Source of the DNA: an uncultured Eubacteriales bacterium
GTDB taxonomy: Bacteria; Bacillota; Clostridia; TANB77; CAG-508
Length of the DNA stretch: 46,114 bases
NCBI GenBank assembly: GCA_949288185.1
Contig: CASEIZ010000014.1
Span: 1-46,114, forward strand
Reading direction: 5' to 3'
The translations under genes were made by a program, and so were the position numbers. Below, one piece after another: positions 34,442-43,356 of this stretch. Numbering within the stretch: position 1 is the first letter of the stretch; each line of letters opens with the position of its first letter. The notes below the pieces were generated by a model. The model was not told where the DNA came from, made no database searches, and worked only from the letters and a program-made list of their open reading frames with translations.

Positions 34442-36418
34442 TTAACGTTTATTAATAACAGCTCTATAAATGAGTCCTGTACTACTATCTTTTTCAAATT
34501 CTACTCTATATGCATCATCTACATTGATACTACTTTTTAAATAAGTAATATTTTGTTCTGTAACTTCATATTCTTCACCATCAAAATTGATTTCTTCTAT
34601 TTGGTTATTTCCTTCTGTTTCATTGTTATTTTGAATAGTTGTTAGTAACCCTTTAACCGTTGCTCCTTTTGTATTTGTACTTTGATATAATTCAAATTTC
34701 GCATTAAATGCATTAACGGCTTGTTCATCTATTTCAGTAGTTGCCTGATTTGTTGTTAAAAATGCTGGTATTAGATATTGAATTGGATTTTCGTTTTCAG
34801 ATATGCCTAATTCCTCCATTTGTACTTGATTTACTTCTACCATTCTTTGTTGTATAGCATTCATTAAATTCGTAACATATTCATCCTCTTGGTCATTTAA
34901 GATAACTGCATTTTCTTCTGTTAAATCTTCTATTACTACACCATCTTTAAATTGTACACTATTGGTTATTTTATATGTATAATGACTTTCTGTATTGTTT
35001 GATGTATTGGTAGAATCTGTTATATTTGTGTTTTCATTTGTTGATGTTTCTTCTGGTTCTTCGACAATTTCTCCTGTATTATCTATAACAAATCGATCTC
35101 CTGTACTAACAAATGTAATACTAAATGTTGTGTCTGTTTCTTTTTCTAAACGCATATTTGTATAGTTTTCGTCTTGTCCTGACGATAATTCTTCTTCTAT
35201 ATCTATATCACTAATTTGTGCACTATCTCCTCCTGTTGCTATTTTATTTGCTTTCACTGTTGTCATTAATAGTTGTATTGTTTCTCTTTCGCTTGAAACA
35301 GTTGCTGTATCTTGTGTATTTTCTGCTTGTTCCATTACATTTGTATCTACATTTGCATCTACATTTGCACCTGCTAGTGTTAGTTCATATGTTTCAGTTA
35401 CATTATCTGAATTTAATCCAGAATATTTGGCTATAAATGTAGCATTTACTTCTTGCTCTGTCGTGTTCAAAGACATCGTATAAGTTACTTCTTGGTCATT
35501 TCCTTCTTTATTAATTGTTACTGTATTTCCTGCCATTCCAACATCCACTCTACTAAGATTTCCACCACTAGCATATACAGTCATTTCTATATCTTGATTC
35601 CATTCTGAATCATTAATACTTTCTATTACATCATCTATAGAATTCTCATTTAATCTTGTATCAATTTCTATTCCTTCTAATAACTCATTTAGTTTATGCA
35701 TAGTATCTGTATCTGTTTTTAATGCATTCAAGATTTGAACCAATACATTTTTTAATTCTTCTCCTGTTAATGTTAGTCTATATCCTGTTAAATTCCCCTC
35801 TGTTAAGGTAGAAAATTTACTATCATCTAACGTATTCAATATATTATCAAAATATGTTGTTTTTAACTTTTGGATTTCTTCATTAGAAAATTCTAAATTT
35901 TGCAATTTTAATAGATTGTTTATATCTCCTAACTCCGAAATTTCTTCATCATTTCTAACCGCTACGAAACTACTTCCAATATATTCAGTTTGAATTCCTG
36001 TTACAGTATTGATTTTTCTATATGTTAATGGAAAATTGACGTTATCCGAATAATTAATACTTATCACTCTTTCTGATTTTGTATTACTTGGGTCTTCTTT
36101 TCCTGTAAAGATGATATTCAAATCATTTGCTAATTTCAAATTTTCTTCCATATTTGGAATAGAAACATCAAATGTGATTTCTCCATTATTTTCATAGCTT
36201 GTGCTATTCTTTTTCTGGAAATATTGCATTAATTGATTATCTATAAACCCATTTTCGCTTTGAACTATCTGTGAAGTATATTTGAAAAATAACTGTTTAT
36301 TACTTTTAAACATATCTGTAAAAAAATATAAATATGCCATTCCACCTACTAAAAGTAGGATAATAATGAATATAATAATTATGGTAATTAGTAATCCTCT
36401 ACTTTTCTTTTGTTTCAT
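34442..36418 (-). CDS. Large membrane-anchored extracytoplasmic protein, unrecognised
   Basis: A 658-residue protein with a charged start (MKQKKSRG), one long helix (LLITIIIIFIIILLLVGGMAY type, residues 9-30) and a large Asn/Thr/Glu-rich extracellular region. Segments such as GYRLTLTGEELKNVLVQILNAL look like a repeated beta-rich carrier domain, and a low-complexity Thr/Asn stretch (ETSTNENTNITDSTNTSNNT) near residue 465 acts as a linker. No enzyme motif or cell-wall sorting signal was seen. The start at 36418 has GGAGG overlapping an earlier ATG. It lies 19 bases downstream of yebC. Family not identified with certainty. Confidence 0.6.
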   Translation of the reverse strand: MKQKKSRGLLITIIIIFIIILLLVGGMAYLYFFTDMFKSNKQLFFKYTSQIVQSENGFIDNQLMQYFQKKNSTSYENNGEITFDVSIPNMEENLKLANDLNIIFTGKEDPSNTKSERVISINYSDNVNFPLTYRKINTVTGIQTEYIGSSFVAVRNDEEISELGDINNLLKLQNLEFSNEEIQKLKTTYFDNILNTLDDSKFSTLTEGNLTGYRLTLTGEELKNVLVQILNALKTDTDTMHKLNELLEGIEIDTRLNENSIDDVIESINDSEWNQDIEMTVYASGGNLSRVDVGMAGNTVTINKEGNDQEVTYTMSLNTTEQEVNATFIAKYSGLNSDNVTETYELTLAGANVDANVDTNVMEQAENTQDTATVSSERETIQLLMTTVKANKIATGGDSAQISDIDIEEELSSGQDENYTNMRLEKETDTTFSITFVSTGDRFVIDNTGEIVEEPEETSTNENTNITDSTNTSNNTESHYTYKITNSVQFKDGVVIEDLTEENAVILNDQEDEYVTNLMNAIQQRMVEVNQVQMEELGISENENPIQYLIPAFLTTNQATTEIDEQAVNAFNAKFELYQSTNTKGATVKGLLTTIQNNNETEGNNQIEEINFDGEEYEVTEQNITYLKSSINVDDAYRVEFEKDSSTGLIYRAVINKR

Positions 36419-36437
36419 ACGCGCCTCCATTTGATTT

Positions 36438-37157
36438 TTATTCTTCCCAGTTATGATAAATATTTGAAACATCATCTAAATCTTCTAGGTTTTCAATTAA
36501 TCTTTCCATTTTTTCCGTTCCTTTTTCATCTAGTTTAACAGTGGTTGTTGGTACCATTTGCACTTCTGCTTCTAAGAATTCTAACCCTGCTTCTTCTAGT
36601 TTTTCACGAACAGCTGTAAAATCTGATGGATCTGTTGTGATTTCATATACTTCCTCCTCTGATGAAAAATCTTCTGCTCCTGCTTCTAATGCTAACATCA
36701 TCAGATCATCTTCACTCATAGATGTTGTTTCTTTTTCAATAACAATAACACCTTTTTTATTAAACATATATGATACACAACCTGTTGTTCCTAAATTTCC
36801 TCCTGCTTTATCAAATACATGTCTTACGTCTGCTGCTGTTCTATTTTTATTATCTGTTGATGCTTGTACTATAACGGCTACTCCGTTTGGTCCGTATCCT
36901 TCATATGTAATTTCTTCATAATTTTCATTACTGGTTGATGCTTTTCTAATTGCATTATTAATTGTATCATTTGGCATATTGGCAGCCTTACATTTTGCAA
37001 TTACATTTTTTAATTTTGAATTTCCTGCTGGATCTGGTCCACCTTCTTTTACAGCGATTAATAATTCTCTTCCTAATTTTGTAAATATTTTTCCTCTTGC
37101 TGCATCTGCTTTTCCTTTTTTTGCTTGTATGTTGTGCCATTTTGAATGTCCTGACAT
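36438..37157 (-). CDS. yebC: YebC/PmpR family protein
   Basis: A 239-residue three-domain cytoplasmic protein. It opens [20 protein letters not shown] and has [40 protein letters not shown] and [20 protein letters not shown], all hallmark segments of the family. Older work treats these as transcription factors; more recent studies describe YebC-type proteins as helping ribosomes at polyproline stretches. AAGGAGG precedes the ATG. The membrane protein gene follows closely, but the pairing is probably accidental. Confidence 0.95.
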   Translation of the reverse strand: MSGHSKWHNIQAKKGKADAARGKIFTKLGRELLIAVKEGGPDPAGNSKLKNVIAKCKAANMPNDTINNAIRKASTSNENYEEITYEGYGPNGVAVIVQASTDNKNRTAADVRHVFDKAGGNLGTTGCVSYMFNKKGVIVIEKETTSMSEDDLMMLALEAGAEDFSSEEEVYEITTDPSDFTAVREKLEEAGLEFLEAEVQMVPTTTVKLDEKGTEKMERLIENLEDLDDVSNIYHNWEE

Positions 37158-37245
37158 GATTAATTCCTCCTTCTTATTTTTATTCGTACTTAAGTCCTTT
37201 TCAAATTTTAGGATATATAAACATCTTTTCTATTTATGTAAAATA

Positions 37246-37297
37246 AATAATTGTGGTGCAACAAATTCCCTTTTTGGGAAATAGCACCACAATTATT
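37246..37297. terminator. Nested hairpin upstream of yebC
   Basis: AATAATTGTGGTGC (37246-37259) with GCACCACAATTATT (37284-37297); the loop itself holds TTCCC/GGGAA pairing. T-rich sequence flanks it on the plus side. On the minus strand it sits between the orphan gene (ending 37441) and yebC. Confidence 0.65.
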
Positions 37298-37384
37298 TTA
37301 GCACACTTTTTCTATTTTGTGTAGTATTTTTTATAAATATTTCTGTATTTTACTTTTATTACTTTTTATTTCTACAAAGAAAAT

Positions 37385-37415
37385 GGAGCAGAAAACTTCA
37401 TAAGTTTTCTACCCC
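37385..37415 (-). terminator. Terminator of the 37441-38124 gene
   Basis: AGAAAACTT (37390-37398) pairs with AAGTTTTCT, with GG..CC extension (37385-37415); the minus strand continues TCCATTTTC. It lies 25 bases after the stop. Confidence 0.65.
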
Positions 37416-37440
37416 ACCTGCTGACATTTAATCTGTTTTG

Positions 37441-38124
37441 CTAGCCAATTTTCAAACTTCTGATTAATCGGCTTATTAGATATTTTCTCAGTTGTTCATT
37501 AATCTCTTTTCTATCAAATTGAACTAACTGAACTAGGTGTAACCCTCTTAAGTTCTCTTCACACTCATTGAACATTTGAATGAGTAATTCTGTCGAAGCT
37601 TTACCTTCATGATTATTAAAAATTTGATATGCTAGCCGTTGATCGAAGAGATATAGTTCATCTAACAACTCTGATTTAGCAACAGGATTTCTAGCCATAC
37701 AGCATAATATGCCATATCCGCATACTTTTCCTATATTATACTTGACATATTGAAATATAATTTCAAGTATTTGACTAGAATTTGCAAATCTGGCAATCTC
37801 TTGAAGCTCCCCATTTGTATACATTTTTGGGTTAAATATCTTTTCAATAAATTTCGGACTACAATCAACACTCCTAATAAATAAATATCTTGAAATTTTA
37901 CTATTCCTTACCTTAATCACCTTTTGGGCAATTTCGTCAAAGGATTCTTCTCCCTTCCAATGTTCTTGATTCCTAATAGCAAACAGAAAACCTCGTGCCG
38001 TGTTATCATTTCTGTCATATCTACTTTCTAGATTACAACAATCCGGCTCTATGGTTCCAAAATGCCGTTTCTCATAATAATCGATACGTTCAATTATATC
38101 ACTTACTAAAGATTCTATACTCAT
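37441..38124 (-). CDS. Unrecognised helical protein
   Basis: A 227-residue protein, mostly helical and soluble, that I do not recognise. It has many short helical segments (SLVSDIIERIDYYEK, GELQEIARFANSSQILEIIF, KASTELLIQMFNECEENL) and could be an armadillo/HEAT-like repeat or a transcription-complex partner, but no clear repeat unit can be set out. Six cysteines are scattered, two of them adjacent (DCCNLES, LCCMARN). The DNA is visibly less AT-biased than its neighbours, with more C and G at third positions. It is a single gene bounded by hairpins. Confidence 0.5.
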   Translation of the reverse strand: MSIESLVSDIIERIDYYEKRHFGTIEPDCCNLESRYDRNDNTARGFLFAIRNQEHWKGEESFDEIAQKVIKVRNSKISRYLFIRSVDCSPKFIEKIFNPKMYTNGELQEIARFANSSQILEIIFQYVKYNIGKVCGYGILCCMARNPVAKSELLDELYLFDQRLAYQIFNNHEGKASTELLIQMFNECEENLRGLHLVQLVQFDRKEINEQLRKYLISRLIRSLKIG

Positions 38125-38251
38125 AAAAATCCCTCCTGTAAATCTCCATATTTTGGTTACTATATTATTTTATCATACTTTACATAAATTTACAATTTAT
38201 TTTTCACACAATGGCAAATTTCATTTAAATTAGAATCTTTAAAAGATTTCC

Positions 38252-39160
38252 TTACTCTTTTCCTGCATTTAATGCATTTTTAGCTGACTTATTTAACATT
38301 TTTTTCGCTATAGCACAAATGATCGGGTTGGTTGCTGATACTGCTTCTATGTTTTTCTTCTTTCCTAACACTTTTAAACATGTATCTGTATAGTCAACTA
38401 CCATATCTAATCCAGATACAAATGATGCCATATCAGAATTTAAAAATACCATTGGATATGCCATTTCTTCTGATGTTGCAAGTCTTCCAGCTAATCCTGC
38501 TTGTGCAATTAATCCTTCTTCACTTCCTACCATATCTTGAAATTCTTGTTTCATTCCTGTATCTGTTGATGCTGGCAATACATTGTTCATTCTGATTCCC
38601 ATTTTTGCAAATTCTACGGATTGTTCACATATAAATTGAGATAAACATCTTTTAGAATACATATATGCAAATGTGGCAGGTGCAGATGAAGCCAATTTTT
38701 TCGTAACTTCTTGAACTTCTTCCCAAGTTTTGCTATGTACAACTTTATTTTGTTCTCTCTTAAATTTCTTCCACTCTAACCCCGCTGTAGAAGTACAATA
38801 AACAATACTAGAACCTTTACTCATTCTATTTTTCAAATAATTTAAAGTTATATACATATTTGCTGTATAGTTACAATCAAACGTTGTTCTATAATCTGTT
38901 TTTGAACCAGAAAGTCCAGCAACACCAAAAAATGAATCAATATGTTCTGGAATTTTCTTAAATACTTCATCTATTTCTTCTTTATTTGCTAAATTACATT
39001 GTATGAATTCTGTAATTCCTTCAACTTTACATTCATTCATATCGATTGCATAAACTTTTGCTCCTAAATCCACAAGCATTCTAGCTGTTGCTTCTCCCAT
39101 TCCACTAGATGCTCCTGTTACAACACAAATTTTGTCTTGATATCCAAAATAATCTTTCAT
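38252..39160 (-). CDS. Short-chain dehydrogenase (hydroxysteroid/coniferyl-alcohol dehydrogenase-like)
   Basis: A 302-residue SDR oxidoreductase. NAD(P)-binding TGASSGMGEATARML, a C-terminal-extended fold, catalytic Ser in YCTSTAGLEWK and the YxxxK pair in YMYSKRCLSQF. The order FFGVAGLSGSKTDYRTTFDC and the insertion after the catalytic Ser (an extra WKKFKREQNKVVHSKTWEE region) resemble the group around 3-alpha-hydroxysteroid and coniferyl-alcohol dehydrogenases. Gut Clostridia use such enzymes on bile acids, but no bai operon is present and the substrate is not established. Confidence 0.78.
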   Translation of the reverse strand: MKDYFGYQDKICVVTGASSGMGEATARMLVDLGAKVYAIDMNECKVEGITEFIQCNLANKEEIDEVFKKIPEHIDSFFGVAGLSGSKTDYRTTFDCNYTANMYITLNYLKNRMSKGSSIVYCTSTAGLEWKKFKREQNKVVHSKTWEEVQEVTKKLASSAPATFAYMYSKRCLSQFICEQSVEFAKMGIRMNNVLPASTDTGMKQEFQDMVGSEEGLIAQAGLAGRLATSEEMAYPMVFLNSDMASFVSGLDMVVDYTDTCLKVLGKKKNIEAVSATNPIICAIAKKMLNKSAKNALNAGKE

Positions 39161-39241
39161 TATTAATCCCTCTTCTTTCGTTTTATTTTTTTGTCTATTA
39201 GTTCATATTTTTGTTTTTTGCTACTTTTTATTATTATTCAA

Positions 39242-39265
39242 AAAAATATTGTTGTCAATATTTTT
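39242..39265 (-). terminator. Terminator after the zinc-ribbon gene
   Basis: AAAAATATTG-TTGT-CAATATTTTT (39242-39265), with T residues continuing on both strands. It lies 34 bases after the stop at 39299. Confidence 0.65.
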
Positions 39266-39298
39266 ACTTACTTTTTATATCCCAATTTTTCAACACTT

Positions 39299-39967
39299 CT
39301 AATATTCATCTTTAAACAATTCATTTAAATATGCTTTAAGATATATGATTTTTCCTTTCACTTTCACTTTATTTACATTCTTCCCATTTGTAAGTAGTGT
39401 TCCTTTAAAAACATCATACTCTAGGCATAATGTATCTTCTATTTCTGCTTTTCCTTCTTCTAAGTTTATATCTGGAACATCAAAAAACAAAGAAAATTCA
39501 TTTCCAATATTGGCTTTCTCTACATTATAAAAATATCCACAATATTGGCACAAATGTTTTGCATGTGGTGTGTATGCAAATACACCATCATCTGTATGTG
39601 CCTTGCCACAATAAGAACAAAAAGATGGTATTAATTTGATACTATTTAATTTTGAGATCATAAGCCCACCAATATCTTTAAAATCTAATATACTATCCTT
39701 TATTTCTAAAGCATAATTTTCTTCCTTTTGATTTAAATAAATAACAGGCTTTATTTCTTCTAAAACATTTTTATATACTACCTTTATACTATCGACATTT
39801 TTAGGCTCTATCTTTATTTTGTTATCATATATTTCTTTATATTTACATAGACATTCTTTTAATGGATATCCATCTTCATCTGATGCAACATCTTTGTGTG
39901 TTAGACACCAATATCTATCTATCCCTTTTTCATCTTTTCCACAATATTTAATATGACATGTATTCAT
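39299..39967 (-). CDS. Protein with two zinc-binding knuckles, unrecognised
   Basis: A 222-residue soluble protein that I cannot name. Two CxxC knuckles about 23 residues apart in the middle (CSYCGKAHTDDG and LCQYCGYFYNVE) form a likely zinc ribbon, and the first 45 residues hold additional Cys/His (TCHIKYCGKDEKG, YWCLTHKD, ECLCKYKE) that could bind a second metal. The C-terminal third is beta-rich (VFKGTLLTNGKNVNKVKVKG). It lies 49 bases downstream of the gene at 40017-40589 and may be co-expressed with it. Possible role in nucleic-acid or protein binding; no support beyond the ribbon. Confidence 0.55.
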   Translation of the reverse strand: MNTCHIKYCGKDEKGIDRYWCLTHKDVASDEDGYPLKECLCKYKEIYDNKIKIEPKNVDSIKVVYKNVLEEIKPVIYLNQKEENYALEIKDSILDFKDIGGLMISKLNSIKLIPSFCSYCGKAHTDDGVFAYTPHAKHLCQYCGYFYNVEKANIGNEFSLFFDVPDINLEEGKAEIEDTLCLEYDVFKGTLLTNGKNVNKVKVKGKIIYLKAYLNELFKDEY

Positions 39968-40016
39968 AATATATCACCATTTTTTATTATTATTTTACAA
40001 CTTACTCTTTCTTATG

Positions 40017-40589
40017 TTATCTCTCCCACTCTGCATCTTTTTCTATAGATTTTGTTGACTCTAATATTTCTCCTTCTGTATCCGTAATGGGTAGTGTATA
40101 AATTCCTAAATAATTTAACATATTTTTTATTGTTTTTGCCACTTTTTGTCTGTCAAATCGACTTTCCATTCCTACCGTAATTGCAACAAATCTTGAAATA
40201 TCAATAGAATCTTTTACTTGTCTTTCACCAGGCAAATGTTCATATTCACCTTTTCTTAACATATCTTTTTCTAAATCTAATGCGATTCCTATTTTGTGTC
40301 TTACATACCTATAAAAAGCTGGATCTGGATCCAAATTAGAAAATTGTGAAAACTCACTTTTATCAAATTCTTTCACACAAACTGAAATATAGTCTTCTCC
40401 ATTATACACAGGGTCTTTTGTATTATACACTATTCCTTTTTCTTCTAGAATTCTTCTTGAATAGATACCTTTTAATTTTATGATATCATTTAACTCTTTT
40501 AATCCTTCTTTAACCACTTCATCTTCTTCCCAAAATGGTATACCACCTGCTAATCCATGGAAATATTTATTTTCCAAATCAATTTTCAT
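40017..40589 (-). CDS. Unrecognised protein, possibly ADP-ribosyltransferase-like
   Basis: A 190-residue soluble protein. It begins KYFHGLAGGIPFW, with a His-Gly pair followed by ELNDIIKLKGIYSRRILEE and DYISVCVKE. This order (H-G near the start, then I(L)xxxGIYSRR, then a short beta strand) recalls the start of PARP/RNA 2'-phosphotransferase-type ADP-ribosyltransferase folds, but the remaining catalytic residues are not recognisable, so the link is speculative. It sits between the PHP phosphatase and the zinc-ribbon protein in the same direction with short gaps, consistent with one transcript. Confidence 0.45.
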   Translation of the reverse strand: MKIDLENKYFHGLAGGIPFWEEDEVVKEGLKELNDIIKLKGIYSRRILEEKGIVYNTKDPVYNGEDYISVCVKEFDKSEFSQFSNLDPDPAFYRYVRHKIGIALDLEKDMLRKGEYEHLPGERQVKDSIDISRFVAITVGMESRFDRQKVAKTIKNMLNYLGIYTLPITDTEGEILESTKSIEKDAEWER

Positions 40590-40645
40590 GCTATAATTCT
40601 CCTCTTACTTGTATATCAATTATTTGATTTTCAAAATCATTGCAT

Positions 40646-41488
40646 TTACTTTAAATCTATAAAATTTAATTTTTCAATGATATCTTTTCCTATAATTTCA
40701 TTTGCTAATTCCACAAATTCATTATATAACTCTATTTGTCCTCTATGGTGAGCATCTATCCCATATACTACATGAATGTCATATTCTGATGCAATTTTCC
40801 AAAAAACTTTGCATGGATATGCTACTTTTCCTAAATTTTCTATTTGTTCTTCTATAGATTTATGATTTAATTTTCTATTTTCATAGTATGTATTAGCAAA
40901 TATATTATTTAAATTAATTTCTAATGGTACACCATATTTTTCAGCAGCTTGACAAATAAGGTGTGCAACTTCTGCTTCAATTCTCCCAAATTCTTTTCTC
41001 TTTAACATATAGATATCTGGATGTGCAATAATATCTGGAATTTCGCATTTCATTGCTTGTTCTATATATTCTGCATATCTTAATAACTCTTTATCTGAAA
41101 ACTCATCTCTTCCATGTATCTTTAAATTTTTATTATCATCATAAACAAAATGCTGTCCTAAAATCAACTTATCTGTTTCAGCTTTTAATTCTTTTAAATT
41201 TTCTTCTTCTCCTGGCAAATATTCTACTTCATACCCACTTTGGATTTCAATTTTTCCAGCATATTTTTCTTTTAATGCTTGTATGGTTTCTAAATATTCC
41301 TTTCTTTGGCTATACTCCATACGCATATCATTTCTTTTGTCTATTTTGTTTTTTTCTGGGCAATGGTCTGTAAAAGCCATTCTTTTAAATCCCATTTTGA
41401 TATATGCTTCTACATATTCTTCATCTGTAAAATCTAAATCCGCATGACCACATCTATATGTGTGTGAATGATAATTAAATTCTTGCAT
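40646..41488 (-). CDS. PHP-domain phosphoesterase (histidinol-phosphatase-like)
   Basis: A 280-residue PHP-superfamily enzyme with the metal ligands NYHSHTYRCGH (His7, His9), FTDHCP (Asp41, His42), IIAHPDIYM and GIDAHHRGQIE. This is the HisK-type histidinol-phosphatase layout, but no histidine-biosynthesis genes lie nearby and the neighbours are other phosphohydrolases, so it may hydrolyse another phosphate ester. AGGAGG-type site precedes the start. Starts 20 bases after the HD gene. Confidence 0.8.
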   Translation of the reverse strand: MQEFNYHSHTYRCGHADLDFTDEEYVEAYIKMGFKRMAFTDHCPEKNKIDKRNDMRMEYSQRKEYLETIQALKEKYAGKIEIQSGYEVEYLPGEEENLKELKAETDKLILGQHFVYDDNKNLKIHGRDEFSDKELLRYAEYIEQAMKCEIPDIIAHPDIYMLKRKEFGRIEAEVAHLICQAAEKYGVPLEINLNNIFANTYYENRKLNHKSIEEQIENLGKVAYPCKVFWKIASEYDIHVVYGIDAHHRGQIELYNEFVELANEIIGKDIIEKLNFIDLK

Positions 41489-41508
41489 TATTTTTCCTCC
41501 TTTATATT

Positions 41509-42096
41509 TTAATTATCTAATATATCTGGGAACAATGTGTATACATTAAATCCCAACATATTATCAAATGCTTTTTTTAATTTTTGTATTTCTTTAACAA
41601 AGTAAATTGTATTTTCAAATATCCCTCTTCTTATCATAATATCAATTAATCTTTTTTCTAATGTTACATTGACATTTGTACATATCATATCACATAGATT
41701 AATGATTTTCTCATAAATTGTATATTCATGTGTTTGTACAAAATTTGATAAATCTGCATTTTCTTCTGGCATCCATCCTATCGTACACATATAATCATTA
41801 TTCAAAAAAGAATGTGTTAAACAAACATTGGCATATTCATCATCATACCCTTGTTCTTTTATATATTGATATCCATTTTGTGGATGTTCTAAAAATTCAC
41901 CTATTCCTTTTCCAATATCATGAATATATCCTAAAGTTTTTGCTTTTTCTACATCTAATCCTAATTTTTCTGCTATCTTACCTGCTGAATTTCCTACACA
42001 AATTGAATGGTCTATCCAATTTGTGTCCTTTGTCTTATTTCTATATTCTTCTAACATTTGTAATGCTTTTTCTGCTGTTAATTCCACTTTTTTCAC
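41509..42096 (-). CDS. HD-domain metal-dependent phosphohydrolase
   Basis: A 195-residue HD-superfamily protein. His30, then GYIHDIGKG (His59-Asp60), and a C-terminal Asp in NLCDMICT complete the ligands. HPQNGYQYIKEQG follows the HD pair, like the YqeK/HDIG subgroup that acts on nucleotides such as Ap4A or on nucleotide phosphates. It starts 15 bases after the HIT-like gene. Confidence 0.8.
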   Translation of the reverse strand: MKKVELTAEKALQMLEEYRNKTKDTNWIDHSICVGNSAGKIAEKLGLDVEKAKTLGYIHDIGKGIGEFLEHPQNGYQYIKEQGYDDEYANVCLTHSFLNNDYMCTIGWMPEENADLSNFVQTHEYTIYEKIINLCDMICTNVNVTLEKRLIDIMIRRGIFENTIYFVKEIQKLKKAFDNMLGFNVYTLFPDILDN

Positions 42097-42111
42097 TCCT
42101 CAAATTCTAGC

Positions 42112-42591
42112 TTAGTTCCAATTTATAATATCATATTTTTCATCTTTTTCTAGTATCTGAATCTGTTTTTGTATTTCCTGTATATCTTCGTCATTAAATG
42201 ATTCAAATGTATCATAAAATCCTGTATCTTTATATGGAAATGTTAAAGCTTGCCCAAAAGGTTGTGTTTTAGCATTTCTAGTTCTTCCATACAAATGTAT
42301 ATGGAAAACTGGTTTTGTTCCTTCTACATACGCCCAATTTCCATTTTCTTGATAATTGATTCTTTCTATATGAATCCCTCTATTTTTCATTCCTAATATC
42401 ATTGCTTCACTAACTAACATGGTTAATCTCATCACTTCAATGGCTTCTTTTGGACTTAAATCCAATCTACTTGCAAAATATTTTTCCTTTGATCTTATCC
42501 AAATATGCCCTCCATCTTCTCTTGGAATATGTGGTACTTTTGGCACGCATACAATAAATGTTTCTGTTTCATATATAATGATATCATTCAT
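42112..42591 (-). CDS. HIT-like hydrolase with altered third histidine
   Basis: A 159-residue HIT-superfamily protein: N-terminal VCVPKVPHIPREDGGHIWI, a helix, then VFHIHLYGRTRN. The canonical HxHxHxx becomes H-I-H-L-Y-G-R, so the middle (nucleophile) His is kept while the third is Tyr. Most members hydrolyse nucleotide phosphoramidates or dinucleoside polyphosphates. AAAGGAAT precedes the ATG, whose first bases overlap the stop of a small upstream frame (ATGA), suggesting translational coupling. Confidence 0.75.
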   Translation of the reverse strand: MNDIIIYETETFIVCVPKVPHIPREDGGHIWIRSKEKYFASRLDLSPKEAIEVMRLTMLVSEAMILGMKNRGIHIERINYQENGNWAYVEGTKPVFHIHLYGRTRNAKTQPFGQALTFPYKDTGFYDTFESFNDEDIQEIQKQIQILEKDEKYDIINWN

Positions 42592-42698
42592 ATTAAATTC
42601 CTTTCTAATTTTTTATAATCCATACATCTATTATTTATTGTTTCAATTTTTTTAAATAAATCTTCATATATTCTATCTGCATTTAAATACATTACCAT
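42588..42698 (-). CDS. 36-codon small gene coupled to the HIT-like gene
   Basis: Too short for usual gene finders. From the ATG at 42698 it reads MVMYLNADRIYEDLFKKI, then ETINNRCMDYKKLERNLI, and stops at TGA 42590-42588, sharing ATGA with the start of the HIT-like gene. AAAGGAG (42711-42717) lies upstream with a 12-base spacer, slightly long. Composition is amphipathic and helical, as expected of a real small protein. It fills the whole gap between the histidine phosphatase and the HIT-like gene. A decayed fragment of a longer protein is the main alternative. Confidence 0.5.
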   Translation of the reverse strand: MVMYLNADRIYEDLFKKIETINNRCMDYKKLERNLI

Positions 42699-42707
42699 AT
42701 GGATATT

Positions 42708-43265
42708 TTACTCCTTTATCTCAAATGTTCTTATTTCACAATTATGCAAATTTAAATCTTCTAATATTCCTTCTTCATTTGCTTCATTAAAATATCCATT
42801 AATGGCTCTTGTCACACCTCCATGTGTAACAAGCAAAATATTTTTATCTTTATATCCATCTTTTAATTCATCTATTAAATTCCATACTCTATTACATAAA
42901 TCCTGTATAGTTTCTACACCTCTATATTCTTTATTTAGATTATAATTTGCTAGTATTTCTGAATTCCATATTTCATCTTGAAATTCTTGTTGTGTTTTTC
43001 CTTCAAACTCACCAAACCCTCTTTCTTCTAATGCCTCTTTAAATATGATAGGTACGTTTTTTGCTTCATTAATAATTTCTGCTGTTTTTCTAGCTCTTTT
43101 TAATGTAGAAGATACAATCATGTCTATTGGATAATCTTTTAGAATTCTTTTTGCTTCTTCTGCTTGTTTTATTCCCTCTTCATTTAATTCAATATCAGTT
43201 TTTCCTTGAATTCTTCCTTCTTTGTTCCAATTGGTTTGTCCATGTCTAATAATATAAAATTTCAT
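42708..43265 (-). CDS. Histidine phosphatase (phosphoglycerate mutase-like)
   Basis: A 185-residue enzyme of the histidine phosphatase superfamily, with the phosphohistidine motif IIRHGQTNWN (His8), SSTLKRARKTAEII, the acid ERGFGEFEG and the second His in VTHGGVTRA. This is the cobalamin-phosphatase/GpmB-like branch; substrates are varied small phosphates. It begins a run of phosphoester-acting genes with short gaps downstream. Confidence 0.85.
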   Translation of the reverse strand: MKFYIIRHGQTNWNKEGRIQGKTDIELNEEGIKQAEEAKRILKDYPIDMIVSSTLKRARKTAEIINEAKNVPIIFKEALEERGFGEFEGKTQQEFQDEIWNSEILANYNLNKEYRGVETIQDLCNRVWNLIDELKDGYKDKNILLVTHGGVTRAINGYFNEANEEGILEDLNLHNCEIRTFEIKE

Positions 43266-43356
43266 ATAAATTTCCTTTCTTTATTTTAATTTATCAACCC
43301 TACTCTAACAATAAATCTACTAAAATTGCAATAAGCATAATATAACAATTATAACA

